Positions 1 through 7,451 of a stretch of DNA of 64,000 nucleotides are shown piece by piece. Numbering within the stretch: position 1 is the first letter of the stretch; each line of letters starts with the position of its first letter. The translations under genes and the position numbers were made by a program. The notes beneath the pieces are model-generated. The model did no database searches and had not been told where the DNA came from. It worked only from the letters and a program-made list of their open reading frames with translations. This DNA comes from DYJB01 sp963777165 (GTDB lineage: Bacteria; Chloroflexota; Anaerolineae; Anaerolineales; E44-bin32). The stretch is taken from NCBI GenBank assembly GCA_963777165.1, contig CAVZPO010000028.1:47156-111155 (forward strand), given 5' to 3'.

Positions 1-327
1 GATATCGACGGCGCTGGCCTTCACGGCCATCCCGGGCATGTCGTGATTGCCCACCAGCAGCAGTGTCGGCACCTGATCCGCCAGCCGTTTGATGCGCTGG
101 GCGAACTCGCGCTGCTGCGTCGGATCGGGCTCGCGATTCTTGAACGCGTCGCCGGCGAAGACCGCCAGGTCCGCCTCATGCGTCAGGCCGTAGTCGATGA
201 CTTCGTCCAGGCGCTCGAGAAAGTCGCGCACCCGGCTGGAGGTGCCGGTGGCCGGATCCAGCCGGCCGTAGTTTTCCATGCCGACGTGCAGGTCGGCGAA
301 ATGCAGCATGCGGATCGGATCGGTCAT
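1..327 (-). CDS. Partial SbcD-like metallophosphoesterase, N-terminal 109 residues
   Basis: This is the start of a calcineurin-like phosphoesterase of the SbcD/Mre11 exonuclease type, cut by the left window edge. Three metal-binding motifs are visible in order: FADLHVG near residue 9, FAGDAF near residue 58 and GNHD near residue 93. These family motifs coordinate two metal ions for phosphodiester cleavage. The ATG at 325-327 overlaps the stop codon of the upstream LOG-family gene in an ATGA arrangement, so the two are translationally coupled. Whether an SbcC-type ATPase follows lies outside the window. The phosphoesterase fold is secure. The exact role, DNA repair nuclease or another phosphodiesterase, is inferred. 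Confidence 0.85.
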   Translation of the reverse strand, partial: MTDPIRMLHFADLHVGMENYGRLDPATGTSSRVRDFLERLDEVIDYGLTHEADLAVFAGDAFKNREPDPTQQREFAQRIKRLADQVPTLLLVGNHDMPGMAVKASAVDI

Positions 328-923
328 GGTGTCCCGGCCGTGCCGCCGTCGCGATCGATCCAGCGCTCCAGACCCGGCGGCGGCGCGTAGGCAGCCAGCT
401 GATCCAAGAGCGTAGTGGGCGTGCGTTCGCAGGCCAGCAGGGCGCGGTGGATGGCGTAGATGAAGCCTTCGGCGCGGGCGTGCTCGATCAGCGCCAGCAG
501 CGGATCGAAGTAGCCCTCAACGTTCAGCAATCCGATGGGCTTGTGGTGCATCCCGATCTGCGCCCAGGTCAGGATCTCGAACAATTCCTCGAACGTGCCG
601 AACCCGCCGGGCAGCGCCACGAAGGCATCCCCCATCTCCGCCATGCGCGCCTTGCGCTGGTGCATCGACTCGACCACGATCATCTCGCTCAGCGCCGTAT
701 GCGCCAGGGCCGGCGTGTCGAACTGCCGCGGCATGATGCCGACCACGGTCCCTCCGGCCCGCAGGGACGCTTCGGCCACGGCGCCCATCATCCCTGTGCG
801 GCCGCCGCCGTAGACCAGTGTCAGCCCGCGCTCAACCAGCGCCTGGCCCATCGCACGCGCCGCCTCCAGGTAGACCGGCCGGATGTCGTCGCTCGAGCCG
901 CAGTACACCACCACGCGCTTCAC
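324..923 (-). CDS. LOG-family (TIGR00730) Rossmann-fold protein
   Basis: The protein has 199 residues and a lysine decarboxylase-like (LOG) fold. The family includes cytokinin riboside 5'-monophosphate phosphoribohydrolases and nucleotide 5'-monophosphate nucleosidases, but many bacterial members have no tested substrate. Visible motifs are GGGRTGMMG near residue 37 and the signature PGGFGTFEE near residue 110, which carries the catalytic glutamate. I chose the GTG start at 921-923 because a GGAG ribosome-binding site lies six bases before it and the next residues (KRVVVYCGSS) are the usual start of the fold. Longer upstream reading adds only low-quality sequence. It overlaps the phosphoesterase start by four bases. 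Confidence 0.88.
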   Translation of the reverse strand: MKRVVVYCGSSDDIRPVYLEAARAMGQALVERGLTLVYGGGRTGMMGAVAEASLRAGGTVVGIMPRQFDTPALAHTALSEMIVVESMHQRKARMAEMGDAFVALPGGFGTFEELFEILTWAQIGMHHKPIGLLNVEGYFDPLLALIEHARAEGFIYAIHRALLACERTPTTLLDQLAAYAPPPGLERWIDRDGGTAGTP

Positions 924-979
924 ACTCGACTCCGTTCCATGACGTGAGAGAACTCGCCGGCCAGGCGGCTGCGGCAGGG

Positions 980-1417
980 CTAGGTCTCGACCTGAGCACG
1001 GATCCGCACGGCGGCGGCCTCGCGCATCTCCCGGGAGGCATCGCGGCCGACGCCCAGCGGCCGCCGGAAACCAAACCCATCCCTGGCGGTGCGCGGGATG
1101 ACGTGCAGGTGACAGTGGAAGACCGTCTGTCCGGCAGCCTGGCCGTCGGCCAGCAGCAGGTTCACCCCGTCGCACGGCAGGCCCGATCGGCGCAGCGCCG
1201 CCGCCAGCCTGCGCGCGGTCGAGATCATCCGGGCAGCCTCGGATTCGTCCAGGTCTTCCAAACCGGCGGTATGCCTGTTGGGGACCACCAGCAGATGACC
1301 TTCAGCAACGGGGTGCGCGTCCATGAACGCCGTGACCACCTCGTCCCGGTAGACCAGACTGGCCTCGGCCTCACCGGCAACGATGCGACAGAAGATGCAT
1401 GCAGACGAGGAGGTCAT
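980..1417 (-). CDS. HIT family (histidine triad) protein
   Basis: This is a 145-residue HIT-domain nucleotide-binding hydrolase. The histidine triad HCHLHVIP is at residues 101-108, and a CIFC pair near residues 7-10 matches the zinc-binding N-terminus of Hint/HinT-type members. Such proteins hydrolyse purine nucleoside phosphoramidates or related dinucleotides in the cytosol. The ATG at 1415-1417 gives the standard start (MTSSSACIFC), and the frame upstream of it is unlike the family. It lies 56 bases upstream of the LOG-family gene on the same strand. A second, unrelated-looking HIT protein occurs at 6898-7368. The specific substrate cannot be told from sequence. Confidence 0.9.
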   Translation of the reverse strand: MTSSSACIFCRIVAGEAEASLVYRDEVVTAFMDAHPVAEGHLLVVPNRHTAGLEDLDESEAARMISTARRLAAALRRSGLPCDGVNLLLADGQAAGQTVFHCHLHVIPRTARDGFGFRRPLGVGRDASREMREAAAVRIRAQVET

Positions 1418-1530
1418 GAATGGGAGAAGACCGGCGGCCTCGAGCGATTGTATCATGCGGCCCCGTCCGAGACGGCCGCTCTCCAGCCCGCGTGATAAAC
1501 TCCACCCAACTCGTCTGCGAGGATCCACGT

Positions 1531-2601
1531 ATGTCTCGAGCCCTCCGCCTGGTCAGCATCGTCGTCTTGATCGCGCTGTTACTCCCCACCGCCGCCTTTG
1601 CTCAAGCTCCGGTTGTGCGCGCCATCCTGTTCTACTCGCCGACCTGTGCCCACTGTAAGACGGTGATCCAGGAAGTCCTGCCTCCGCTGTTCGAGGCCTA
1701 CGGCGACCAGCTGTCCATCATCGGCATCGACGTCACCGTGCCCGAGGGCTCGGCGCTGTACGCCTCGGCCCTCGCCTCCTACGGCGTCCCCGAGGAACGG
1801 CGCGGCGTGCCGATGCTCTTCGTCGGGGATGTCATCCTCGTCGGATCCGGCGAGATCCCTGAGACGTTCCCCCGCATCATCGACCAAGGCCTGTCGCAGG
1901 GCGGCATCGATTGGCCGGCGATCCCCGGACTGCCGGAGATGATTGCCGCCATGCAGCCCGGTGCCGAGAGCCCGGAGCCTACCCCGGCCGCACCCAAGTC
2001 GGTCGTCGAGCGACTGCAGCAGGATCCGCTGGGCAACTCCCTGGCCATTGTGGTCCTGATCGGCATGCTCCTCAGCCTGGTGGCGGTCGCCGCACGCTGG
2101 GTGCGGCGCACCCCGGTTGTCGAATCCCGCTTCGCAGTCTGGGCCAGCCCGGTGCTGGCTGCTTTCGGCCTGACAATCGCAGCTTACCTGACCCTCGTCG
2201 AACTGACCGGGGATCAGGCGTTCTGCGGGCCGGTGGGCGACTGCAACGCCGTCCAGCAGAGCTCGTATGCGTTCCTGTTTGGCGTGATCCCGATCGGCGT
2301 TCTGGGCGTGCTCGGTTACGCAGCCTTCATCCTGATGTGGGCCGCCTCACGCTTCGTCCCCGACAGAGTGCGGGATGTGCTCCGCATCGCGCTGTTTGCT
2401 CTGGCGATCGTCGGGACGCTGTTCTCGGTCTACCTGACGTTCCTTGAACCTTTTATCCTTGGCGCAACTTGCGCCTGGTGCGTTACTTCGGCCATCCTGC
2501 AGACATTCCTGTTCTGGCTGACGGCCGACCCGGCACGCGCCGCCCTGGCCCGCCTGCGCGGAACCCCGTCGGGCGCAAAGGCCCTTCGGGGATCGGTGTA
2601 A
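1531..2601 (+). CDS. Secreted thioredoxin domain fused to a VKOR domain
   Basis: This 356-residue membrane protein probably makes periplasmic or extracytoplasmic disulfide bonds, passing electrons from the thioredoxin-like domain to quinone through the vitamin K epoxide reductase (VKOR) domain. A signal or anchor helix (residues 5-24) is followed by a thioredoxin-like domain with a C39-A-H-C42 site, then a Pro/Glu-rich linker near 145-155 and a helix at 168-187. The VKOR bundle covers about 200-335. It has loop cysteines C232 and C238 and the active-site pair C314-A-W-C317. The start has a gagga ribosome-binding site at 1519. In the best-known bacterial fusions the thioredoxin domain follows VKOR; here it precedes it. 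The downstream sigma factor and thioredoxin genes suggest a shared redox role. Confidence 0.88.
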   Translation: MSRALRLVSIVVLIALLLPTAAFAQAPVVRAILFYSPTCAHCKTVIQEVLPPLFEAYGDQLSIIGIDVTVPEGSALYASALASYGVPEERRGVPMLFVGDVILVGSGEIPETFPRIIDQGLSQGGIDWPAIPGLPEMIAAMQPGAESPEPTPAAPKSVVERLQQDPLGNSLAIVVLIGMLLSLVAVAARWVRRTPVVESRFAVWASPVLAAFGLTIAAYLTLVELTGDQAFCGPVGDCNAVQQSSYAFLFGVIPIGVLGVLGYAAFILMWAASRFVPDRVRDVLRIALFALAIVGTLFSVYLTFLEPFILGATCAWCVTSAILQTFLFWLTADPARAALARLRGTPSGAKALRGSV

Positions 2602-2639
2602 CCTCGCGGGCGGGGTGCCCGTCTAAGGGGATGGGGTTG

Positions 2640-3248
2640 ATGGCGGTTCCGGCGATTTCTCTTGACGCGCTGCGGGCCGGCGATTCGTCTGCGCTCAGCG
2701 CCCTTTTCGAGGCGTTTGCGGACCGTATCTACCGGCTGGCCCTCGGGGTCTTGCGCGATCCGGCGGCGGCGGAGGATATCGTCCAGGAGACCTTCCTGTC
2801 CGCAGTGACACATCTGAATCGATTTGAGGGACGCTCCAGTATCGGCACCTGGCTCTATCGGGTAGCCTACAACGCCTCGCTCGATCGCCTGAGGCGCCGG
2901 ACGGACGAGCCCCTGCCATCCGACGAGCCGGAAGCCGATCCTGAAACTGGCGAGGCCGTTCCGCTTCCCCGGTCGATCGTCGACTGGACGACGACCCCCG
3001 AGCGCTGGATGTCCGACCGGGAAGTTACCGTCGAGCTCGACCGGGCGATCGGCGAGCTGCCCGAGAGCTTGCGCGTCGTCTTTCTCCTTCGGGACATCGA
3101 GGGCCTATCGACCGAAGATACGGCCGAGGCCCTCGGCCTGACGGAGGGCGCCGCCAAGGTCCGTCTGCATCGGGCGCGGCTCGCATTGCGCGAGCGCTTG
3201 TCCGTCTACTTCAGCGAGCGGATGCCCCGGGAAGGTGGCACGCCATGA
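2640..3248 (+). CDS. ECF-type RNA polymerase sigma factor
   Basis: This is a 202-residue sigma-70 family factor of the extracytoplasmic-function class. Region 2 spans about residues 20-90 and includes DIVQETFL and the helix around WLYRVAYNASLDRLRRR. Region 4 spans about 133-185, with the helix-turn-helix DIEGLSTEDTAEALGLTEG followed by basic residues. The linker (88-125) is long and acidic. I prefer the ATG at 2640 to the one at 2631 because the AGGGG ribosome-binding sequence at 2626-2630 touches 2631 but is correctly spaced from 2640. The stop overlaps the start of the anti-sigma gene in an ATGA junction, so the pair is co-translated. It probably controls neighbouring thiol-redox genes; this is inferred from position only. 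Confidence 0.9.
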   Translation: MAVPAISLDALRAGDSSALSALFEAFADRIYRLALGVLRDPAAAEDIVQETFLSAVTHLNRFEGRSSIGTWLYRVAYNASLDRLRRRTDEPLPSDEPEADPETGEAVPLPRSIVDWTTTPERWMSDREVTVELDRAIGELPESLRVVFLLRDIEGLSTEDTAEALGLTEGAAKVRLHRARLALRERLSVYFSERMPREGGTP

Positions 3249-3493
3249 ATTGCGAACAGCTCATCCAGTACCTCTCGGACTACATCGACCGCAATCTGAG
3301 CGAGGAATTGACGGCTGAGGCGAGCGAGCACCTGGCCACCTGTCACAATTGTCACGTCGTGCTCGACACCACACGCCAGACGATTGTGCTCTATCGGGAA
3401 GCCGGCCTCCATGGCATCCCCATCGGACGGCGCGCCGACCTGTTCGACCGCCTGCAGCGCTCCCTGGCCGACCGGAAGGACCGCATCCCCTAG
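3245..3493 (+). CDS. Zinc-finger (zf-HC2) anti-sigma factor
   Basis: This small 82-residue cytosolic protein has the anti-sigma zinc-binding motif H-x3-C-x2-C (HLATCHNC, residues 30-37), preceded by the conserved start CEQLIQYLSDYIDRNL. ZAS-type anti-sigma factors bind their partner sigma factor and often release it when the zinc-bound thiols are oxidised. There is no transmembrane helix, so any signal would be sensed in the cytosol. The gene overlaps the sigma gene by four bases. Thiol-redox proteins on both sides make disulfide stress a plausible cue, but this is inference. Confidence 0.87.
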   Translation: MNCEQLIQYLSDYIDRNLSEELTAEASEHLATCHNCHVVLDTTRQTIVLYREAGLHGIPIGRRADLFDRLQRSLADRKDRIP

Positions 3494-3630
3494 CTCACTC
3501 CTCCCGTCCAAATCCTGTGAAACGGGCAGTGCGCGCCCGATTTGCAGCCCGCACTCCGGATCCTGCCGCGTAACCTTTGACCCCCGGGGCCGTCTATTAG
3601 GTACAGGACAATTCCACGGAGGAACGAGCG

Positions 3631-3837
3631 ATGAAGTACTTGAATGAAGCAGGCTGGGATCGGATTGTGCGCATCGTGCTGGGCGTCGTCTTGCTCTACC
3701 TGGGCTGGGCGGGCGTTGTGACCGGCGGCTGGGGAACCTTTCTCAAGGTCCTTGGTTTCGTGCCGCTGCTGACCGGGCTGATCGGCTTCTGCCCGATCTA
3801 CGCCGTCCTCAAGTTCCGTACGATCAAGGCGGCCTAG
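3631..3837 (+). CDS. DUF2892 small membrane protein
   Basis: This 68-residue protein of the DUF2892 (YgaP transmembrane-like) family has two hydrophobic helices (about residues 12-31 and 38-56) around a Gly-rich turn, ending in FCPIYAVL. The start has a strong GGAGG ribosome-binding site (3617-3622). The family is often fused to or adjacent to rhodanese or thioredoxin domains. Here a related segment with the matching RCPIWQAI end is fused to the thioredoxin encoded directly downstream. The function is unknown; a membrane partner for sulfur or redox relay is inferred from context. Confidence 0.82.
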   Translation: MKYLNEAGWDRIVRIVLGVVLLYLGWAGVVTGGWGTFLKVLGFVPLLTGLIGFCPIYAVLKFRTIKAA

Positions 3838-3855
3838 AACTTCCCAGTGGATCAA

Positions 3856-3884
3856 TTCGAGGGGGCGCAGTGCGCCCCCTCGAA
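3856..3884 (+). terminator. Long perfect hairpin between DUF2892 and Trx-DUF2892 genes
   Basis: Two 14-base arms (3856-3869 and 3871-3884) are perfectly complementary around one central base. The hairpin lies 18 bases after the DUF2892 stop and 15 bases before the next start. Only a short ctttgg follows, with no U-run, so it may be a weak terminator or a transcript-stabilising structure rather than a strict intrinsic terminator. Confidence 0.6.
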
Positions 3885-3899
3885 CTTTGGAGCGAATGC

Positions 3900-4439
3900 A
3901 TGATCCCTCAGGCCTTTGCTGACCGAATGACCTCACAGGCGCGCCCGGTGATCGTTGATCTGTGGGCTCCCTGGTGCGCGCCGTGTCGCTGGATGGCGCC
4001 AATGGTCGAGCGCCTGGAGCGCGAATACAATGGCCGGGTCGACGTATGGAGAGTCAACGCCGACGAGGAACCGGAGCTCGTGCGCGGGTTGGGCGTGATC
4101 GGGGTTCCGACCATGGTCGCCTTCACGGCCGGCAGGGAAATCACGCGCAAGGTGGGCGCCGGATCAGAGGCCGACCTGCGCGCCGTGTTTGAAGCCGCCC
4201 TCTCGGGCCAGGCGCCGGTGCGGCGCGGGATCGCTCCCGGCAACCGGGTTCTGCGGATAGCCGCCGGGACGGCCTTGCTTCTCCTGGGGTTGAGCGCCGG
4301 CCCGTCCATCCTTCTGCTCGGCTTGGGCGGCGTGGTGCTGTTCACCGCCGTAGCCGACCGATGCCCGATCTGGCAGGCGATCCGGCCGCGCCTGGCGGCG
4401 CTGATCGGGCGAGGCAACCCCGCCGCTCCGGGAGGCTGA
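3900..4439 (+). CDS. Thioredoxin domain fused to a DUF2892-like membrane tail
   Basis: This 179-residue protein begins with a thioredoxin domain (residues 1-105). Its active site is LWAPWCAPCRWM, with C26 and C29, and alanine replaces the usual glycine in WCGPC. After a short basic linker, residues 115-165 form two hydrophobic helices ending in RCPIWQAI, matching the end of the DUF2892 protein encoded just upstream. The thioredoxin would therefore be tethered to the inner membrane, probably facing the cytosol, since there is no signal peptide. GGAG at 3889-3892 sits seven bases before the ATG at 3900. The next gene starts four bases after the stop. The redox partner is unknown. Confidence 0.85.
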   Translation: MIPQAFADRMTSQARPVIVDLWAPWCAPCRWMAPMVERLEREYNGRVDVWRVNADEEPELVRGLGVIGVPTMVAFTAGREITRKVGAGSEADLRAVFEAALSGQAPVRRGIAPGNRVLRIAAGTALLLLGLSAGPSILLLGLGGVVLFTAVADRCPIWQAIRPRLAALIGRGNPAAPGG

Positions 4440-4442
4440 TCG

Positions 4443-5057
4443 ATGATCGGACCGCTGGCCATCGCTGCAGGCGTCATTGTTTACGGCGCAGTCCACAGCC
4501 TGCTGGCATCCGTTGGGGTGAAGCAATGGGCCCGATCACACTTCGGGCCAAGGATGGATCGCTTCTACCGCTTGGCGTACAACGCATTCGCCGTCGTCTC
4601 CTTCCTGCCTGTGTTTGCCCTGCTCGTCTTGCTCCCCGGCACGCGACTTTACCAGTTGCACCTGCCCTGGTCGGTGCTCGCCATCATGGGGCAGGCGGTG
4701 GCGCTCATACTGTTGATCGCAGGATTGCTGCAGACCGACCCATGGTCGTTCCTCGGCCTGCGTCAGGTGACGAAAGGCCCGAACGCCGAACCCGCGCAGT
4801 TGATTGTGACCGGACTCTACCGCTGGGTGCGGCATCCCCTGTACACCGCCGGCCTGCTCCTGATCTGGCTCACGCCGGTGATGACGACCAGCGTTCTGGC
4901 GCTCAACCTGGCTCTGACCTTGTATATCCTTGTGGGCAGCCGGTTGGAAGAGCGCCGGCTTGCGGCCGAGTTCGGGCAGGCCTATGCCAACTACAAGGCC
5001 ACTGTGCCAGGCCTGATCCCACGGCCACCGCGTGCCTCTATCCCCCACACCTCGTAA
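4443..5057 (+). CDS. NnrU/isoprenylcysteine methyltransferase-like membrane protein
   Basis: This is a 204-residue integral membrane protein with about five hydrophobic helices. The C-terminal half has the pattern of the isoprenylcysteine carboxyl methyltransferase / PEMT-like superfamily: GLYRWVRHPLYTAGLL near residue 125, then SRLEERRLAAEFGQAYANYK near 167, which binds S-adenosylmethionine in characterised members. NnrU-like members often lie near nitrite or nitric oxide reductase genes, and a nirK remnant follows directly. It starts four bases after the thioredoxin fusion gene, so the two are probably co-transcribed. The methyl acceptor is unknown. Confidence 0.78.
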   Translation: MIGPLAIAAGVIVYGAVHSLLASVGVKQWARSHFGPRMDRFYRLAYNAFAVVSFLPVFALLVLLPGTRLYQLHLPWSVLAIMGQAVALILLIAGLLQTDPWSFLGLRQVTKGPNAEPAQLIVTGLYRWVRHPLYTAGLLLIWLTPVMTTSVLALNLALTLYILVGSRLEERRLAAEFGQAYANYKATVPGLIPRPPRASIPHTS

Positions 5058-5903
5058 GTCCCAACCCGCGCCGCCGCCTCCAGCCCTGCCCCCCACCTCC
5101 GCCGCCCCTGCGCCCGCCGCCCTCACCCCTACCGTGAAATTTACGCTGGTCACTGGCGGAGGGACCAACACCCTGGTCTTCGTCGGCGTCGGCGGAACGA
5201 TCGACAAGCACCTCAACCCGGTCCTTCAGGTGCAGCCGGGCGGCGGCGCGGTCTTCACGCAGACCAATCCGGGGCAGGAGACTTCCTTTACTTTCAAAGC
5301 GCTGAACGTGGGCCCGTACGTGTACCGTTGTGCGACGCCCAGCGTCGCCCATCACATCGCCAACGGGATATATGGCCTGATCCCGGTCGAGCCCCCGGGG
5401 GTTTACCGGCCGTCGATCGCGAGTTCTACGTCATGCAGGGCGAGGTCTATACCGAGCAGGCCTTCGGCGCGCAGGGTCATCTCGACTTCAGCGAGGTCAA
5501 ACTGTTGAGCGGGGCCCCGGAGTACTTCGTCTTCAATGGCGCCGCCGGCGCCCTCACGCAGGACGCCAATACGCTTCGCGCTTCGGTCGGCGAGACCGTG
5601 CACATCTTCTTCGGCGTCGGCGGGCCCAACTTCACATCGTCGTTCCATGTCATCGGCGAGATCTTCCACCGGGCGTATCCTTTCGCCGCGCTCGGTTCGC
5701 CGCTGGAGAATGTGCAGACCGTCTCGCTGCCGCCGGGCGGGGCGACGATGGTGGAGTTCGAGCTCCAGGTTCCTGGTCGCTACATCCTGGTCGACCACGC
5801 CCTGAGCCGCCTCGAGCGCGGCCTGGCCGGATTCTTGATGGTCGACGGCCCGGAGGATGCCACCATCTTCCAAGGTACAATGACGTCAGGTTCGGGGCAC
5901 TGA
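5032..5903 (+). pseudogene. nirK: Decayed copper nitrite reductase (nirK) with deletion and frameshift
   Basis: The remnant joins a cupredoxin-like N-terminal piece (VKFTLVTGG to NPVLQV, about 5131-5232) directly to the middle of a NirK protein (PGGGAVFTQTNPGQETSFTF onwards). The stretch that should hold the HNVDFH-type copper ligands is missing. The frame then shifts in the gcccccggggg run near 5391-5401 and continues as GGLPAVDREFYVMQGE to the stop at 5903. The usual YHC is YRC (CGT codon at 5326), and the usual ANGMYG is ANGIYG (ATA codon at 5368); each needs one base transition. The C-terminal SSFHVIGEIF histidine survives. No convincing start or ribosome-binding site exists, and the 5' end overlaps the preceding gene. 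Function is almost certainly lost. Confidence 0.82.
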
Positions 5904-5945
5904 CCCGCCGCGGATCGACGAACTGTCCAGATGCGGACCGTCCGA

Positions 5946-5978
5946 CCTCCGAGGCCGATCGCCGACCTCGGAGGTTTT
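5946..5978 (+). terminator. Intrinsic terminator after nirK remnant
   Basis: Nine-base arms cctccgagg (5946-5954) and cctcggagg (5966-5974) are followed immediately by TTTT. This is a good intrinsic terminator ending the 1531-5903 transcript just before the cupin gene's ribosome-binding site. Confidence 0.75.
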
Positions 5979-5992
5979 CCCTTGGAGGCAAG

Positions 5993-6310
5993 ATGCAGCC
6001 GTACCTCTTGATTCAGGATCTGGCACGCGAGACGCCGGAGGTGCCCGGCGACAGCATCCTCAGTCGCACCTATTTCGAGGACGACCAGATGAAGGCGATC
6101 CTATTCGCCTTCGCGCCCGGGCAGGAACTGAGCGAGCATACCGCCTCCCACCCGGCCATCCTGCATTTCCTACGCGGCGAGGCAGACCTGACGCTCGGCG
6201 GCGAAGACCAGAAGGCCGGGCCCGGAACGTGGGTCCATATGCAGGCCAAGCTGACCCACAGCATTCGGGCACGCACGCCGGTACAGATGCTCCTGCTGCT
6301 CTTCAAGTAG
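5993..6310 (+). CDS. Small cupin-domain protein
   Basis: This 105-residue single-domain cupin has its first motif around PGQELSEHTASHPAILHFLRGEADLTLGG (residues 43-70) and its second around GPGTWVHMQAKLTHSIRA (75-92). The histidines at SEHTASH and LTHS fit a metal-binding beta-barrel. The start follows a GGAGG site at 5983. Such stand-alone cupins are often metal-dependent enzymes or sensors of small ligands; no substrate can be assigned. It is followed 27 bases later by the DUF2284 gene on the same strand. Confidence 0.85.
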   Translation: MQPYLLIQDLARETPEVPGDSILSRTYFEDDQMKAILFAFAPGQELSEHTASHPAILHFLRGEADLTLGGEDQKAGPGTWVHMQAKLTHSIRARTPVQMLLLLFK

Positions 6311-6337
6311 AGTTCTTCCCGCCTGGAGGAGAACGAG

Positions 6338-6877
6338 ATGGCCGACCGCCCAACCGTCGAGTCTATGCTCGCCCGGCACGCGTTCCCGGACTACCGGTGG
6401 CTCGACCCGACCCAGATCGTCGTCTCGCAATGGGTGCGGATGAAGTGCCAGTTCGGCTGCCCCCACTTCGGAAGGGCGGCATCCTGCCCGCCAAACACGT
6501 TGAGCGTCGACGACTGCCGCCAGTTCTTCCGCGAGTACCAGCGCGCGGTCGCCATTCACTTCGAGCAAGTCGCCCCGGAAGCTGCGGCACGGCGCACCTG
6601 GAGCGCCCGCACCAACCGGGCTCTGGCGGCGGTCGAGCGCCAGGTTTTCCTCGCCGGCTACCCGAAGGCCTTCGTGCTGTTCATGGACTCGTGTCACCTG
6701 TGCGCGGAGTGTGTCCCCGAGCGTGCGGAGTGCAAGGAGCCTGCCCTCTCCCGCCCGTCACCGGAGAGCATGGCGGTGGACGTATTCGCCACCGTGCGTC
6801 AGGTCGGGTATCCGATCGAGGTTCTCACCGACGTCACGGCGCCGATGAACCGCTATGCGTTCCTGTTGATCGAGTAG
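6338..6877 (+). CDS. DUF2284 predicted metal-binding protein
   Basis: This 179-residue protein of the DUF2284 family is rich in paired cysteines: CQFGCPHFGRAASCPPN (about residues 37-53), CHLCAEC (about 124-130) and an AECKEP(A) segment after it, ending in LSRPSPESM. This cysteine layout resembles ferredoxin-like or corrinoid-linked metal-binding proteins. The start has a GGAGGAG ribosome-binding site at 6324. The function is unknown in the family; iron-sulfur cluster or other metal binding is inferred from the cysteines. It sits between the cupin and a HIT protein, all on the same strand with short gaps. Confidence 0.85.
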   Translation: MADRPTVESMLARHAFPDYRWLDPTQIVVSQWVRMKCQFGCPHFGRAASCPPNTLSVDDCRQFFREYQRAVAIHFEQVAPEAAARRTWSARTNRALAAVERQVFLAGYPKAFVLFMDSCHLCAECVPERAECKEPALSRPSPESMAVDVFATVRQVGYPIEVLTDVTAPMNRYAFLLIE

Positions 6878-6897
6878 GCGGCGGGGGCCTGCCGCCG

Positions 6898-7368
6898 ATG
6901 GAACCCTTCGCCGATTCCGATTGCCTCATTTGCCGGAAACACCGCGGTCAGATCGTCGTCCCGGGCGGGACGATCATCGAAGATGACCTGCTCACCGCCT
7001 GCCACGCGCAGATCCGCCCCGGGCAGACGATGGCCTACCTCGGGTATCTGATGGCCGAGCCGAAGCGGCATGTCCCAGGCCTCGAGGGGCTGAAGGATGA
7101 GGAAGCGCAGGCACTCGGCCTGCTGGTGGCACGCCTAAGCCGCGCCCTCGTCGCCACCGAAGGGGCGGACCACGTCTACGCCTTTGTGCTGGGGGATGCG
7201 GTGCCGCATGTGCACGTCCATGTGGTGGCGCGCTATCCTGGGGCACCCGAGGAGTTCCGCGGCCCGCGGGTCGACGAATGGCCGGAGGCGCCCCGCGGCG
7301 GTCCGTCCGAGATCGAAGCGCTTTGTTCGCGCCTGCGGGTTTGGCTCAGCGCCTCGGGAGGGGCCTGA
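6898..7368 (+). CDS. HIT family protein (second copy)
   Basis: This 156-residue HIT-domain protein has the triad HVHVHVVAR at about residues 102-110 and an N-terminal CLIC pair (residues 9-12). The inter-motif distance is typical of HIT hydrolases acting on nucleotides. The ATG at 6898 lies 20 bases after the DUF2284 stop, with a weak gggggcc stretch before it. It differs clearly from the HIT protein at 980-1417 and has a longer C-terminal tail. The substrate is unknown. Confidence 0.88.
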   Translation: MEPFADSDCLICRKHRGQIVVPGGTIIEDDLLTACHAQIRPGQTMAYLGYLMAEPKRHVPGLEGLKDEEAQALGLLVARLSRALVATEGADHVYAFVLGDAVPHVHVHVVARYPGAPEEFRGPRVDEWPEAPRGGPSEIEALCSRLRVWLSASGGA

Positions 7369-7451
7369 GTTTCGAGGCACCGCGGGGCGTGTCGCGACTT
7401 CCGGCCTCTGGGAGAGGCTCTGGCCGCCGTGGGGAGAACGGACGCGGGCAG

